Below the pieces are notes generated by a model, which worked only from the letters and a program-made list of their open reading frames with translations, did no database searches and was not told where the DNA came from. From Roseivirga seohaensis (GTDB lineage Bacteria > Bacteroidota > Bacteroidia > Cytophagales > Cyclobacteriaceae), in NCBI RefSeq assembly GCF_001592945.1, contig NZ_LRPB01000002.1, positions 1-64,000 on the forward strand: a stretch of 64,000 nt of DNA. Reading direction: 5' to 3'. The translations under genes were made by a program, and so were the position numbers. Below, one piece after another: positions 53,076 to 62,398 of the stretch (position 1 is the first letter of the stretch; every line of letters begins with the position of its first letter).

Positions 53076-54442
53076 ACTTTTTTCGATCTAACTTTTAAGG
53101 AGGTTCCTTCTTGGCTAATTACCGTTATTTTTTCGCCCTTTTCAACATATTCTCCACGAGTGTAGGCATCATATATTTCACCATCGATTTCTACCCTACC
53201 GCTAGGTCTTAAAGTGGAGAAGACAACTCCTTCTTTCCCCATTAAATCCGCAGTGTAAAAAGACGAAGTATAGCCATCTGATTTGCGCTGTTCACCCATC
53301 AAGGCCACTTTGCTAAACATTTTGGATTCTGTAAATCGGTAGCCGAGACTGAATATCAGCACCATGGCTCCGAGCATTCCTGCAAAAACCACCACCGCTG
53401 CGGTGCCTAGTTCACCAGAAGGTACATAATCAAAGTTGAAGAAGTCGTTATCGATCATCACGAAAATGAGCGCCATGACTACACAGGAGATACCAGCGAT
53501 ACCCGCCACACCAAAACCGGGAATCACAAAGACTTCTAATGCTATTAAAACAATCCCGATAAATAGCACTGCAATTTCCCAATTGGCCGCAAGCCCATTA
53601 AGGTAGTAAGGGGTAAGGTAGAAAACTAAAGCGATACCCGCTGCTGCCAATGGAAAACCCACGCCCGGTGTTTGAAGCTCAAAATACAGCCCGCCTACTA
53701 TTACCAAGATTAAAATTCCACTCACAAATGGGTTGAGGAAAAAAGCAATGATCTTTTCAGAAGCGGCCAATTCGTAATTGATAAGTTCATAATTATCAAT
53801 GTTGTTTTTGGCAAGTATGTCTTCAATGCTGGTGACCTGCATTTCGCAAAAACCATTTTTAATGGCTTCGGAAGTAGTAAACGTAATGGTTTTGCCTGCT
53901 TCGGTAACGCCTTCAATTTCGATTCGGTCGTCCACCATGCCTTCTGCAATATTAGGGTCACGATTCGTTTGTTCGGCTGTAGAACGCATAATCGATCGCA
54001 TGTAAGATTGATATTTGTCTGGCGCTTGGCTTCCATCTTCTCCATTGACCACCGTAGCTGCTCCAATGTTGGCGCCTGGTACCATGTAAATGCTGTCGCA
54101 GGCAATTGAAATCAGCGCACCAGCCGAGGCTGCATCGTTATTGATAAATACCCAAACCGGCTTTTCGTATTCTAAAATTCGGGTGCGAATATCGTTAGCA
54201 TCGTTTACCGCTCCGCCATAAGTGTCCATATCAATAATCACGATATCCGCATTTTCTTCAGTAGCTTGGTCAAGTGCCAAATCCACATAACGGTTCATCC
54301 GCGGATCAATATCATTACGGATTTCCATCACGAAAATCCTTTTCTTGGTGGGGTCTTGGAAAGGATTCCATTCCGCAAAAAGCCCTGCGCAAAACAAAAT
54401 GGCGAGGAAAATCAACCCTATTCTTCTTACAAATTTCAACAT
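53072..54442 (-). CDS. NfeD family membrane serine protease
   Basis: 456 residues. An N-terminal signal or anchor (LIFLAILFCAGLFAEW) precedes a ClpP-like protease domain (VIIDMDTYGGAVNDANDI, nucleophile serine in NDAASAGALIS, ~60-210). Several transmembrane helices follow (~235-375), and a C-terminal OB-fold NfeD domain (GKEGVVFSTLRPSGRVEIDG). Cleaves stomatin-like partners or membrane proteins. No SPFH/stomatin gene is adjacent, which is unusual. First gene of the operon, divergent from the DUF4905 gene. Confidence 0.9.
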   Translation of the reverse strand: MLKFVRRIGLIFLAILFCAGLFAEWNPFQDPTKKRIFVMEIRNDIDPRMNRYVDLALDQATEENADIVIIDMDTYGGAVNDANDIRTRILEYEKPVWVFINNDAASAGALISIACDSIYMVPGANIGAATVVNGEDGSQAPDKYQSYMRSIMRSTAEQTNRDPNIAEGMVDDRIEIEGVTEAGKTITFTTSEAIKNGFCEMQVTSIEDILAKNNIDNYELINYELAASEKIIAFFLNPFVSGILILVIVGGLYFELQTPGVGFPLAAAGIALVFYLTPYYLNGLAANWEIAVLFIGIVLIALEVFVIPGFGVAGIAGISCVVMALIFVMIDNDFFNFDYVPSGELGTAAVVVFAGMLGAMVLIFSLGYRFTESKMFSKVALMGEQRKSDGYTSSFYTADLMGKEGVVFSTLRPSGRVEIDGEIYDAYTRGEYVEKGEKITVISQEGTSLKVRSKKV

Positions 54443-54445
54443 CGC

Positions 54446-54475
54446 TTTGATAGGCCTTTGAATAGGCTATTTTTG
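54446..54475 (+). promoter_or_regulatory. Promoter of the DUF4905 gene
   Basis: TTTG at 54446-54449, an 18-base spacer, then TATTTTTG at 54468-54475: a near-ideal Bacteroidota promoter. The TTG start at 54498 is 22 bases further. Confidence 0.6.
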
Positions 54476-54497
54476 TGTCAAAATACAAAGAAACGCA

Positions 54498-55289
54498 TTG
54501 CCAAAGCAACTTCACTTACAGTTTTCGGAAGTATTCCCTACAGATATTTGGGAAACCGCCCTTTCCAGCGATCGGTTGCTGATTAGTTGCCGAAATGGAG
54601 ATGCCATGGAAGCTACTTTTTCACTCTTCAACCTAAATAACCATCAGTTTGAATTGAAGGCTTTGGGTTTTGATGAAAATTGGTGGGTAACGGTCTATGC
54701 TTTTGTGGGTGAAATAATCGTTTTTCAGATTTTTAATGACTCCCAAAACATAGATGAACGCTCTGTTTTTGGCTTTGATGTTAATGCCCAAGAAGCTGTT
54801 TGGTCGGTAGATAATATTAATGTTCGGGGTTTGAATGGTTATGCGCTTTCTTTAAAAGTAAATGAAGAAGAAGCTGAAGTTTTTACGATTGATATTCGCT
54901 CAGGTAACGAAATTTTAGAAACGGAAGAAGATTTTTCCGTCAAATCTATGTCGGGAAACCTAATTCTTCCGTTCCATTACACGGGCGACAGTAATTACTT
55001 TACTACGGTGGTTCGTTTTTTAAAGGAATTTGCAGAGGTAGATTTGGTGGGGGCTTGCGATTATTTAGAGTACGAAGGCCTGATTTTTATTTCAGCACAC
55101 GAAAAGCTGGAACAGAATTTGACCAATAGGCTTTATGTTTTTAATGCAAATGGCGAACTTGTTTTGACGGAAGTTTTAGCGCAACATAGTAAAGGACTGG
55201 CCTCAGATACTTTTTATATCGTTAATGAACAGCTTATATTTGTCAAAGAAAAGCGTGAGGTCAAATGCTATTTAATCAAGGATTTATGA
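54498..55289 (+). CDS. DUF4905 family protein
   Basis: 263 residues, beta-rich, without a signal peptide. I recall similar Bacteroidota proteins as DUF4905, function unknown; the strand-rich pattern (LLISCRNGDAMEATFSLF, WWVTVYAFVGEIIVFQIF) suggests a propeller-like fold. The TTG start is supported by the strong promoter just upstream. It overlaps the LysM gene by 4 bases (ATGA), so the two are coupled. Confidence 0.72.
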   Translation: MPKQLHLQFSEVFPTDIWETALSSDRLLISCRNGDAMEATFSLFNLNNHQFELKALGFDENWWVTVYAFVGEIIVFQIFNDSQNIDERSVFGFDVNAQEAVWSVDNINVRGLNGYALSLKVNEEEAEVFTIDIRSGNEILETEEDFSVKSMSGNLILPFHYTGDSNYFTTVVRFLKEFAEVDLVGACDYLEYEGLIFISAHEKLEQNLTNRLYVFNANGELVLTEVLAQHSKGLASDTFYIVNEQLIFVKEKREVKCYLIKDL

Positions 55290-56161
55290 GAAAGTTTTTG
55301 TTGAGTTTGATGGTGTTAGTATTGGCGGCAACGTCAAGCTTTAGTCAAGCAGACTCGCTAGGAATAAAAAAAGAAGGTGATAAATACTTTGTAATCCATA
55401 AAGTGATGTCTGGTCAAACACTTTATTCATTGGCGCGCAGGTATGGAACCACCGTAACCGAAATAAAGGCAAAGAATGCCGAACTGGTGAATGATTTGAA
55501 AGTAGGGCAAACCATTAATATTCCTTACGGAAAACCTATGGGGCAAGCAGAAATTCCAACCAAAAATTCTGCTCAAGCTGCTAAAAATCATACGGTTGCA
55601 GCTGGTGAAACACTTTTTGCCATTTCACAGAAATATGGTGTGGATGTAAACGAAATAAAAAAACTGAATGGTCTAACTTCTAATGCCTTGGCGGTAGGTC
55701 AAACGCTAAAAATATCTGTAGCTGCCAAAACTACCCAAGAAGTAACATCGCCAACAACCACTACTACGGAAAAGCCTGTTGCAAAGCCAATTGAGAAACC
55801 AAAAGTGACGGACACCACTCAGAAAGTTACCAACCCTGTAAGTACTGGTGTGGAAGAAATAGCCAATGAGTCGTACAATGGTAGTCCTTTCAATGAAATT
55901 GTTGAAGAAGGTCAGGCTGAGCTAATCATTGAAGATGAATCGTCTACTAAATTTTTAGCGCTACATAAAACGGCTAAAGTAGGTACTGTAATTAAGGTGA
56001 AAAACCGCATGAATAACCTTACGGTGTATGTGCGTGTGGTGGGTGAAATTCCTGATACAGCCGACAATCAAAATATTTTGATCAAACTCAATAAGCGTGC
56101 TTACGATCAGCTAAAAGCTTTAGATAACCGTTTTCTAGTAGAACTGAGTTATTTCCAATAG
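55286..56161 (+). CDS. LysM and double-psi beta-barrel (RlpA-like) secreted protein
   Basis: 291 residues from the ATG at 55286, which overlaps the previous stop. Signal peptide MRKFLLSLMVLVLAATSSFSQ, two LysM domains (MSGQTLYSLARRYGTTVTEI ~38-80, AAGETLFAISQKYGVDVNEI ~103-150), a Thr/Pro/Lys-rich linker, then a C-terminal RlpA-like barrel (FLALHKTAKVGTVIKVKNRM). It probably binds peptidoglycan in the periplasm; whether the barrel has transglycosylase activity is not certain. Confidence 0.85.
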   Translation: MRKFLLSLMVLVLAATSSFSQADSLGIKKEGDKYFVIHKVMSGQTLYSLARRYGTTVTEIKAKNAELVNDLKVGQTINIPYGKPMGQAEIPTKNSAQAAKNHTVAAGETLFAISQKYGVDVNEIKKLNGLTSNALAVGQTLKISVAAKTTQEVTSPTTTTTEKPVAKPIEKPKVTDTTQKVTNPVSTGVEEIANESYNGSPFNEIVEEGQAELIIEDESSTKFLALHKTAKVGTVIKVKNRMNNLTVYVRVVGEIPDTADNQNILIKLNKRAYDQLKALDNRFLVELSYFQ

Positions 56162-56164
56162 TAT

Positions 56165-58123
56165 ATGAGGAAATTTTATGCCAAAATGATCTTTATCTTT
56201 TTGGCTTTTCTTATCCTGAAAAGTCAGGCTTTTGCTTTTCAAATTCCTACAAACGATACCCGCCAAACTGCTTTTCAACTTCCTTTAGGCCCGAATGGAA
56301 ACTACTTTTCTAAAGAAGGTCAGTTTAGTGCCAATGGCGCATCGGGTGACGGAACTTACTATAGCCGCTGGGGAAGTAGGGCCAGCAGAAGCGTTTGGTT
56401 TAAGTTTAAAGCACCCGCTTCCGATAAAATTATTGTTACCGTTGAAGGACAAGAATCCTACATTCAGCTGGCTTTGGTCAACGCTAAAGATGAAGAATTG
56501 GCGAGTACTGCTTTTGGTTACCCTGTCAAGTCAGACCAACTGTTGTTCACTGGTTTGCGAGAAGGTGAGGAGTATTTCATTGTAGTCGACAATCCTATTG
56601 AGGGAAAGCCAATAGGACAATTCACTCTTAAGTTTCAAAATTATTTAATGACTACCTGTACGCAGCCCTATGTTTTGGCACTGGATGCGAATGGAAAAGG
56701 AAGGGTGAAAATTGATGATTTATTAAGTGAGGATTGTTATTGGCCTTGCGCTGGAGTGGAATGTTCACGAGAATTGACAAAGTCAAATTTCAGTTGTAAT
56801 GACTTGGGTGAAAATTATGTAACGATCAAAGGGGTGGGAGCAAACGGAACCACTTATTATGGAACCACCTTAGTGAAGGTAGTAGATAACATACCTCCGA
56901 CCATCGCAGTCCGAAATATTCGGGCAAATATTACCAATGGGGAATTTGTTAAAGTTGATCCCAAAAACGTAATTCTTTGGCGGTGTGGAAAGATTGATTC
57001 CAGTCCGAGCCCGAACCCTGTGCCTGGAGCGGGTGAAACACAGTTTTTTCAAGAACGCCCTTGTGCAAAAGATAATTGTGGCATTGAACTTTTCGAATTA
57101 AGTAAAACCACCTTTACCTGCAATGACTTGGGTGAGAATGAAGTGATAGCTCGGGTGGTAGATAAAAGCGGTAACGAAGCAACTACAAAAGTAATTATTA
57201 CAATTTATGATTTGACAGCTCCAGTAGCCAAGGCGAAAGATGCTACGGTGTATTTAGCGGCAAACGGTTTGGCAAAGGCAGACGCAAATCTGATGGATGA
57301 TGGCTCTACAGCTGGCTGTGCTGGCTATAACGCATCCCTCAATAAATCTATATTTGATTACAACGATTTGGGGAAAAACGAAGTGGCCTTTATTGTGAAG
57401 GATGACCGTGGTAATTTAGCTTCTACAATGGTGAATATCGCGGTTGAAGATACTTTAAAGCCAGTAATTGTAAGTCAGCCGGCTAAAATGTATTTAAATG
57501 AAAATGGCAAGTTAGAAGTTCGCGATGCTAAGGCATTGGCCAAACTTTGTAGCGATGCCGTGATTGTTGTGAGAGAAAACTGGATGGGTTTTGAACCAGA
57601 CGGAAGCCGTGAAGATGAGTTTTTCCAGATGTTCTCAAAGCAAGAAGGCTGCACAAAGGATAATGCTCAAATTAGCGAGTTTTGGACGGAGCCAAGGGAG
57701 TTTACTTCTGCAAATTTGGGCGAAAATGAAGTAGACCTTTTTGTGTCAGATATGTCTGGGAATTATACTTCTACCAAAGCCAAACTGACGATTCTTCCAT
57801 TTGATACTTCTTGCAAAAAAGAACTTTGGGCGGTTAAATCAGGCGATTGGAACGACCCAAATATTTGGTCGAACAAGGAAAATGGAGAAGCAATTGGTGT
57901 GGTGCCTTGCGAAAGTTCTACCGTGAATATTAAAGGCCAAAAAGTAAATTTTGTGATTGAAGGGGAGGTTGCCGTAAAAACGGTTAACCTTTTAGAAGGT
58001 AGCGAGCCTACAGAATTATATATTCAAGTGGGTAGTTTGAAAGTGAAAGAAGCGATAAGCGAAAAAGGAAACGTGACCCTGAAGCAAAGCGAAATAGGGA
58101 AATTGGAAGTGATAAAGGAGTAG
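56165..58123 (+). CDS. Secreted repetitive beta-sandwich protein
   Basis: 652 residues with a signal peptide ending AFAF. An N-terminal pre-peptidase-like domain (TAFQLPLGPNGNYF ... EYFIVVDNPIEGKPIGQF, ~30-160) is followed by four repeats keyed by NFSCNDLGENYV, TFTCNDLGENEV, IFDYNDLGKNEV and FTSANLGENEVDLF, each with a D.SGN tail, like HYR domains. The C-terminal ~90 residues (LWAVKSGDWNDPNIWSNKEN) resemble a G8/'GDWNDPxIWS' domain. Cell-surface or secreted; role unknown. Confidence 0.75.
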   Translation: MRKFYAKMIFIFLAFLILKSQAFAFQIPTNDTRQTAFQLPLGPNGNYFSKEGQFSANGASGDGTYYSRWGSRASRSVWFKFKAPASDKIIVTVEGQESYIQLALVNAKDEELASTAFGYPVKSDQLLFTGLREGEEYFIVVDNPIEGKPIGQFTLKFQNYLMTTCTQPYVLALDANGKGRVKIDDLLSEDCYWPCAGVECSRELTKSNFSCNDLGENYVTIKGVGANGTTYYGTTLVKVVDNIPPTIAVRNIRANITNGEFVKVDPKNVILWRCGKIDSSPSPNPVPGAGETQFFQERPCAKDNCGIELFELSKTTFTCNDLGENEVIARVVDKSGNEATTKVIITIYDLTAPVAKAKDATVYLAANGLAKADANLMDDGSTAGCAGYNASLNKSIFDYNDLGKNEVAFIVKDDRGNLASTMVNIAVEDTLKPVIVSQPAKMYLNENGKLEVRDAKALAKLCSDAVIVVRENWMGFEPDGSREDEFFQMFSKQEGCTKDNAQISEFWTEPREFTSANLGENEVDLFVSDMSGNYTSTKAKLTILPFDTSCKKELWAVKSGDWNDPNIWSNKENGEAIGVVPCESSTVNIKGQKVNFVIEGEVAVKTVNLLEGSEPTELYIQVGSLKVKEAISEKGNVTLKQSEIGKLEVIKE

Positions 58124-58150
58124 TTTTAAACCACCAGACCCAATACTCAG

Positions 58151-58945
58151 TTGATTTCCGATAAACTCAAAGATTTTTTAGACGCTAAGGTTGAGCAATT
58201 CAATCAACCGAATTTTATTGAAAACGATCCAATCGTAATTCCTCATCAGTTTTCTAAAAAGGAAGACATAGAAATTACTGGTTTTTGGGCTTCTGTATTG
58301 GCTTGGGGTCAGCGTGTTACTATCATTAACAAGTGCAATGAGTTGTTTGGCCTGATGGATAACGCTCCGCATGATTTTATAATGAATCATAAGGATTCTG
58401 ATTTAAAGCGTTTGCTGAATTTCAAGCATCGTACTTTCAATACCACCGATACGCTATATTTTATTGCCTTCTTTAAAGATTTCTACAGCCAACATGATTC
58501 ACTTGAACAAGCTTTTTTGGCAGGAATAAAGCTTGGAGATACAGATATGGCCAACAGCCTTATTCACTTTCATAATACCTTTTTTGCTTTGCCCGATGCC
58601 CCTGAGCGCACCCGGAAACATATAGCCACGCCTGCCAGAAAATCAGCTTGTAAAAGGCTGAATATGTACCTGAGGTGGATGGTACGACAAGACGATAAAG
58701 GTGTTGATTTTGGGATATGGAAGAATATTTCACCAAGCCAATTGGTGTGCCCCTGCGATGTTCATGTAGATAGAATTGCTAGAAAATTAGGGCTAATCAC
58801 CAGAAAGCAAACCGATTGGCGAACCGCCATTGAACTTACCGAGAACCTTAAAACGCTAAACCCGAATGACCCCGTGAAATATGATTTCGCACTTTTTGGT
58901 TTGGGGGTAATAGAAGGTTTTGAGCATGAGGTGATGCCGTTTTAG
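58151..58945 (+). CDS. TIGR02757 (DUF2400) family protein
   Basis: 264 residues. EITGFWASVLAWGQRVTIINK near residue 40-60, an HxFN-type middle (FKHRTFNTTDTLYFI), and CPCDVHVDRIARKLGLITRK near 200 are characteristic of this family of unknown function, related to DNA-glycosylase-like helical folds. The start is TTG, directly before the conserved N-terminus. Confidence 0.85.
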   Translation: MISDKLKDFLDAKVEQFNQPNFIENDPIVIPHQFSKKEDIEITGFWASVLAWGQRVTIINKCNELFGLMDNAPHDFIMNHKDSDLKRLLNFKHRTFNTTDTLYFIAFFKDFYSQHDSLEQAFLAGIKLGDTDMANSLIHFHNTFFALPDAPERTRKHIATPARKSACKRLNMYLRWMVRQDDKGVDFGIWKNISPSQLVCPCDVHVDRIARKLGLITRKQTDWRTAIELTENLKTLNPNDPVKYDFALFGLGVIEGFEHEVMPF

Positions 58946-59014
58946 CCACATGTATTCTAGAGTTCGTACAGAACCTCTGTGTATAATTAAGTTTTCAGTT
59001 TAAATTAACGACTT

Positions 59015-60181
59015 ATGTATGGCCTTAAGCAACTCTTTTTTTTGTGTATAACAATTCTTGGATTCCTTTCTGTTATATCTTGCTCTAAGTCGAATAACCC
59101 TTCGCAAGTGTTAAATACCGTGGAGATAGGGTCACAAGACGTGATCAAGACGTGGGATTTAGATTTTGAAAAAAATGATATTCAATTTTACCCCTTAGTG
59201 AATGATAAGCAATTGCTCATAGGCAATGTTCAGTATATGGATTTTTTAGGGACAAATGTGGTTTTGTTCGACAATCGTATTCACCAAATCCTGATTTTTA
59301 ATTCGTCTTATGAGCTTATAAAAAGAATAGAGTCAAGAGGAGAGGGGCCAGGTGAATTCAAGTTTTTAGAATGCTTTTTTGTTGATAAGGAGAGGGGAGA
59401 AATAGTCATATTTGATTCGAGGCTATTTAAATTTTTGACTTATGATGCTAAAGGTCAGTTCATCAGAGAAAAAAAGGTGGAGTATTTTGCCAGAGACCTG
59501 TTCAAAGTTGGTAAGAAGTGGCTGATTAACAATGCTTGGAGTGATGATAAATCCAATCCTTACCAAATATTTGTCGCAGATGAGGACTTTGAAATCATAG
59601 ATAAGCTTAAGCCTCAAGACAAAAGCATTGTTTCCACTATAGCTAACCCAGCCCCTTTCATAAAGACAGAGTCTAACGATATCATTTTTTACGAACCGCT
59701 TTCTGATACGATATATCAATTAAATTCTTCGTTGGATCAACTTATCCCTCTCCTTGTTTTCGATTTTCAAGGTTTGGAGTACACGGAAGACTTGCTGTAT
59801 TCTAATCGTATTAGAGAATTTATTGACAAGGTAGGAAGCGGCAAATACAAAGGTTGGATCAGGGGTTTGTTGATTAGCGGTGATGATATGCTTTTTCAAT
59901 TTTACGAGACAAACGGATCGAAGAAATTGAAAAACGTAATGGCATTGTATCAAGAAGAGCAACTAAAACTATTTTCTCAATTCACCATTGGTGGAGGCTT
60001 AAAGCTGTTTTATCCTAAACTAATAAAGGACGGTAGATACTTTAGTGTGCTGTCTTCTGAAACGATAGAGAACTTTAAGGAAGAGGATTTAGTAGGGGGT
60101 AATCTTTCCTTTGAGGTTTCTGAACTTCTGAAAAATGCTAAGAATAACGGTTATACATACATTGTTTCATTCAAATTGTGA
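59015..60181 (+). CDS. 6-bladed beta-propeller lipoprotein
   Basis: 388 residues. Lipoprotein signal FLCITILGFLSVISC, then propeller blades including ELIKRIESRGEGPGEFKFLE (the GEGPGEF hallmark). Likely outer-membrane anchored. Relative of 29450-30592, sharing the lipobox and the GxGPxEF motif in the second blade. Role unknown; no operon partner. Confidence 0.78.
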   Translation: MYGLKQLFFLCITILGFLSVISCSKSNNPSQVLNTVEIGSQDVIKTWDLDFEKNDIQFYPLVNDKQLLIGNVQYMDFLGTNVVLFDNRIHQILIFNSSYELIKRIESRGEGPGEFKFLECFFVDKERGEIVIFDSRLFKFLTYDAKGQFIREKKVEYFARDLFKVGKKWLINNAWSDDKSNPYQIFVADEDFEIIDKLKPQDKSIVSTIANPAPFIKTESNDIIFYEPLSDTIYQLNSSLDQLIPLLVFDFQGLEYTEDLLYSNRIREFIDKVGSGKYKGWIRGLLISGDDMLFQFYETNGSKKLKNVMALYQEEQLKLFSQFTIGGGLKLFYPKLIKDGRYFSVLSSETIENFKEEDLVGGNLSFEVSELLKNAKNNGYTYIVSFKL

Positions 60182-60280
60182 TTATTAGGGGGCGTCTTTA
60201 ACTGTAAATTTTGGATATTATAACTTTCCTTTTAAACCCTTATTACACCCTAATTTTAGGATACCGCAATTAATATTTAC

Positions 60281-60288
60281 TATTTTTG
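60281..60288 (+). promoter_or_regulatory. -7 box of the ECF sigma gene
   Basis: TATTTTTG ends 4 bases before the ATG at 60293. If used, the sigma mRNA would be leaderless or nearly so. Confidence 0.45.
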
Positions 60289-60292
60289 CACC

Positions 60293-60901
60293 ATGTCTGA
60301 AGAAGCTGTGAACAAAGAAAATCAGGGGACGCAAAGGCAGAAATACAGCGAGAAAGAAGCCGCTCGTGTTTTTGATCAGGAATTCATGCCACATGTTAAT
60401 TCCATGTACAATTTTGCGTATCGACTTACATTCGATGAGGATGATGCTAAAGACCTAGTACAAGATACTTATTTAAAGGCTTTTAGGTTTATCAACTCAT
60501 TCGAGCAAGGAACTAATGCCAAAGCGTGGTTGTTCCGCATTTTGAAAAACAGCTTTATTAACGAGTTCCGTAAAAAGAGCAAGCAGCCCGCTAAGGTTGA
60601 TTATAATGAAGTTGAGTCATACTACAATTCTGATGATGTAGATGAAAGCATCACCACCGATTTAAGGGTTGAAACTGTTCAACACATGATTGGTGATGAA
60701 ATCACACTGGCAATGAACAGCATTCCAGTAGATTTTAGAACAGTGATTATTCTAAGTGATTTAGAAGGGTTTACCTACGAGGAAATGTCTAAGATTTTGG
60801 ATATTCCAATTGGAACCGTTCGTTCTAGGTTGCATAGGGCAAGAAACATGCTGAAGGAAAAACTTTCTTCGTACGCAAAAGAAATGGGATATAACAAATA
60901 A
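60293..60901 (+). CDS. ECF sigma-70 factor
   Basis: 202 residues. Region 2 (DAKDLVQDTYLKAFRFINSF, KAWLFRILKNSFINEFRKK) and region 4 (DFRTVIILSDLEGFTYEEMS, IPIGTVRSRLHRARNMLKEK) are clear. It carries an extended ~25-residue charged N-terminus before region 2. Directs RNA polymerase to stress or envelope promoters. The putative anti-sigma gene follows 1 base after its stop. Confidence 0.93.
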   Translation: MSEEAVNKENQGTQRQKYSEKEAARVFDQEFMPHVNSMYNFAYRLTFDEDDAKDLVQDTYLKAFRFINSFEQGTNAKAWLFRILKNSFINEFRKKSKQPAKVDYNEVESYYNSDDVDESITTDLRVETVQHMIGDEITLAMNSIPVDFRTVIILSDLEGFTYEEMSKILDIPIGTVRSRLHRARNMLKEKLSSYAKEMGYNK

Positions 60902-60902
60902 A

Positions 60903-61205
60903 ATGATAGCCATGAGTGAGTTCTCAGACTGGTTCAAAAATAGTTTCAAAGAGTGTTATTGTGACAGGGGTAACTTGGTGGATGAAAAGAGATTTTCTGA
61001 AATTATTCAGTTAGTGCTAGATAACGAAGCAGACGAAGAGTCGCGCGCCATCTTTGAAGAAAAAATTAGAACCTGTGTTAAATCAAACGGTAATTACGAA
61101 AGGGAAAAATGTGTGCAAGAAACCATAAAGCAAAAGCTTTGTGAACACAAGCAGGAAATCCCTGAAGACCTTGCCAATACCATAAAAAAGAGCATCGGTC
61201 TGTAA
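60903..61205 (+). CDS. Small anti-sigma-like protein with degenerate zinc motif
   Basis: 100 residues. The layout ([22 protein letters not shown], then RTCVKS, then a helix [20 protein letters not shown]) matches ZAS anti-sigma factors of Bacteroidota. The usual HxxxCxxC is reduced to one cysteine, the histidine and second cysteine replaced (KIRTCVKS). It may therefore bind sigma without zinc. Immediately after the sigma gene. A downstream in-frame ATG at 60912 is a possible alternative start. Confidence 0.65.
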   Translation: MIAMSEFSDWFKNSFKECYCDRGNLVDEKRFSEIIQLVLDNEADEESRAIFEEKIRTCVKSNGNYEREKCVQETIKQKLCEHKQEIPEDLANTIKKSIGL

Positions 61206-61206
61206 C

Positions 61207-61779
61207 ATGGGCAAAGGAAAAGCATTCATCTTCACCGCACCTTCTGGGTCGGGTAAAACTACCATTGTAAAGCACCTACTTGCAACTAACCCACAGCTAG
61301 GTTTCTCAATATCGGCCAGTACACGCGATAAACGCGGCCGTTCCGAAGAAAACGGAAAGGACTATTACTTCCTCAGCAAAGAAGAATTTCGTCAGAAGAT
61401 TGAAGACGATGCTTTTGTGGAATGGGAAGAAGTGTATACCGGCAACTATTACGGCACTTTAAAATCAGAAGTAGAGCGCATTTGGGCCGAAGGTCGTCAT
61501 GTGGTTTTTGATGTTGAAGTGAAAGGAGCCTTAAAGCTGAAGCAATATTTTGGCGATGACGCCCTAGCCGTCTTTGTTAAAGTGCCTTCTATGGAAGAAC
61601 TAAAAAGACGATTAACAGGCAGAGGTACTGAATCGGCCGAAAGTCTTTCGCAGCGGTTTTATCGTGCGGAATTCGAAATGACATTTGAAAACAAATTTGA
61701 TGTTACTTTAGTCAATGAAAACTTAGAAGAATCTTTTGCAAACGCAGAGATTTTAGTTTCTGACTTCCTAAACAAATAA
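61207..61779 (+). CDS. gmk: Guanylate kinase
   Basis: 190 residues. The P-loop [12 protein letters not shown] is at residues 7-18, [20 protein letters not shown] binds GMP, and [13 protein letters not shown] is the LID. Phosphorylates GMP to GDP. One base separates it from the anti-sigma gene; nadD follows 4 bases after its stop. Confidence 0.97.
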   Translation: MGKGKAFIFTAPSGSGKTTIVKHLLATNPQLGFSISASTRDKRGRSEENGKDYYFLSKEEFRQKIEDDAFVEWEEVYTGNYYGTLKSEVERIWAEGRHVVFDVEVKGALKLKQYFGDDALAVFVKVPSMEELKRRLTGRGTESAESLSQRFYRAEFEMTFENKFDVTLVNENLEESFANAEILVSDFLNK

Positions 61780-61783
61780 GATT

Positions 61784-62359
61784 TTGCGCATCGGTCTCTT
61801 TTTTGGTTCATTCAACCCTATTCATATTGGTCATTTGGTAATTGCCGATGTTATGGCCGACCAGACTGATTTGGGTCAGGTGTGGTTTGTGGTAAGCCCG
61901 CAAAACCCTTTCAAAAGCTCCAAAACCCTCCTTCACGAATTCGACCGACTGAAAATGGTAGAATTGGCCGTGGCCGATAACTTTAAATTCCGGGCTTCTG
62001 ATGTGGAGTTTCACATGCCCAAACCTAGCTATACAGCCGATACTCTCGCTTATCTTTCCGACAAACACCCCGAACACGAGTTTGTGTTGATTATTGGAGA
62101 AGACAACTTAGTGCATTTTCACAAGTGGAAAAACTATCAGGCCATTTTAGACAATTATGGCCTTTATGTGTATCCACGTCCGCAAGTAGATCGCTCTAAA
62201 ATTAAAGTAGCGCACGAAAATATTAAGTATGTGGAATCGCCAATGCTAGACATTTCCGCTACATTTATTCGCGATGCCATTCGCAATGAACACTCCGTTC
62301 AATACCTTCTTCCAGAAAACGTAGCCGACTACATTCGCTTCAAAAAATTCTATCAATAA
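61784..62359 (+). CDS. nadD: Nicotinate-nucleotide adenylyltransferase
   Basis: 191 residues with a TTG start that places the family opening RIGLFFGSFNPIHIGHL at the N-terminus. The HxGH motif and the terminal ISATFIRDAI (ISxTxxR) are diagnostic. Makes deamido-NAD from nicotinate mononucleotide and ATP. A hairpin at 62372-62398 follows. Confidence 0.95.
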   Translation: MRIGLFFGSFNPIHIGHLVIADVMADQTDLGQVWFVVSPQNPFKSSKTLLHEFDRLKMVELAVADNFKFRASDVEFHMPKPSYTADTLAYLSDKHPEHEFVLIIGEDNLVHFHKWKNYQAILDNYGLYVYPRPQVDRSKIKVAHENIKYVESPMLDISATFIRDAIRNEHSVQYLLPENVADYIRFKKFYQ

Positions 62360-62371
62360 GAATTAGGGAAA

Positions 62372-62398
62372 TGGGTTTAAGATTTTTTTTCAAACCCA
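62372..62398 (+). terminator. Hairpin after nadD
   Basis: TGGGTTT (62372-62378) and AAACCCA (62392-62398) form a 7-bp stem around a T-rich loop, 12 bases after the nadD stop. It lacks a T-run after the stem, so termination is possible but not certain. Confidence 0.45.
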
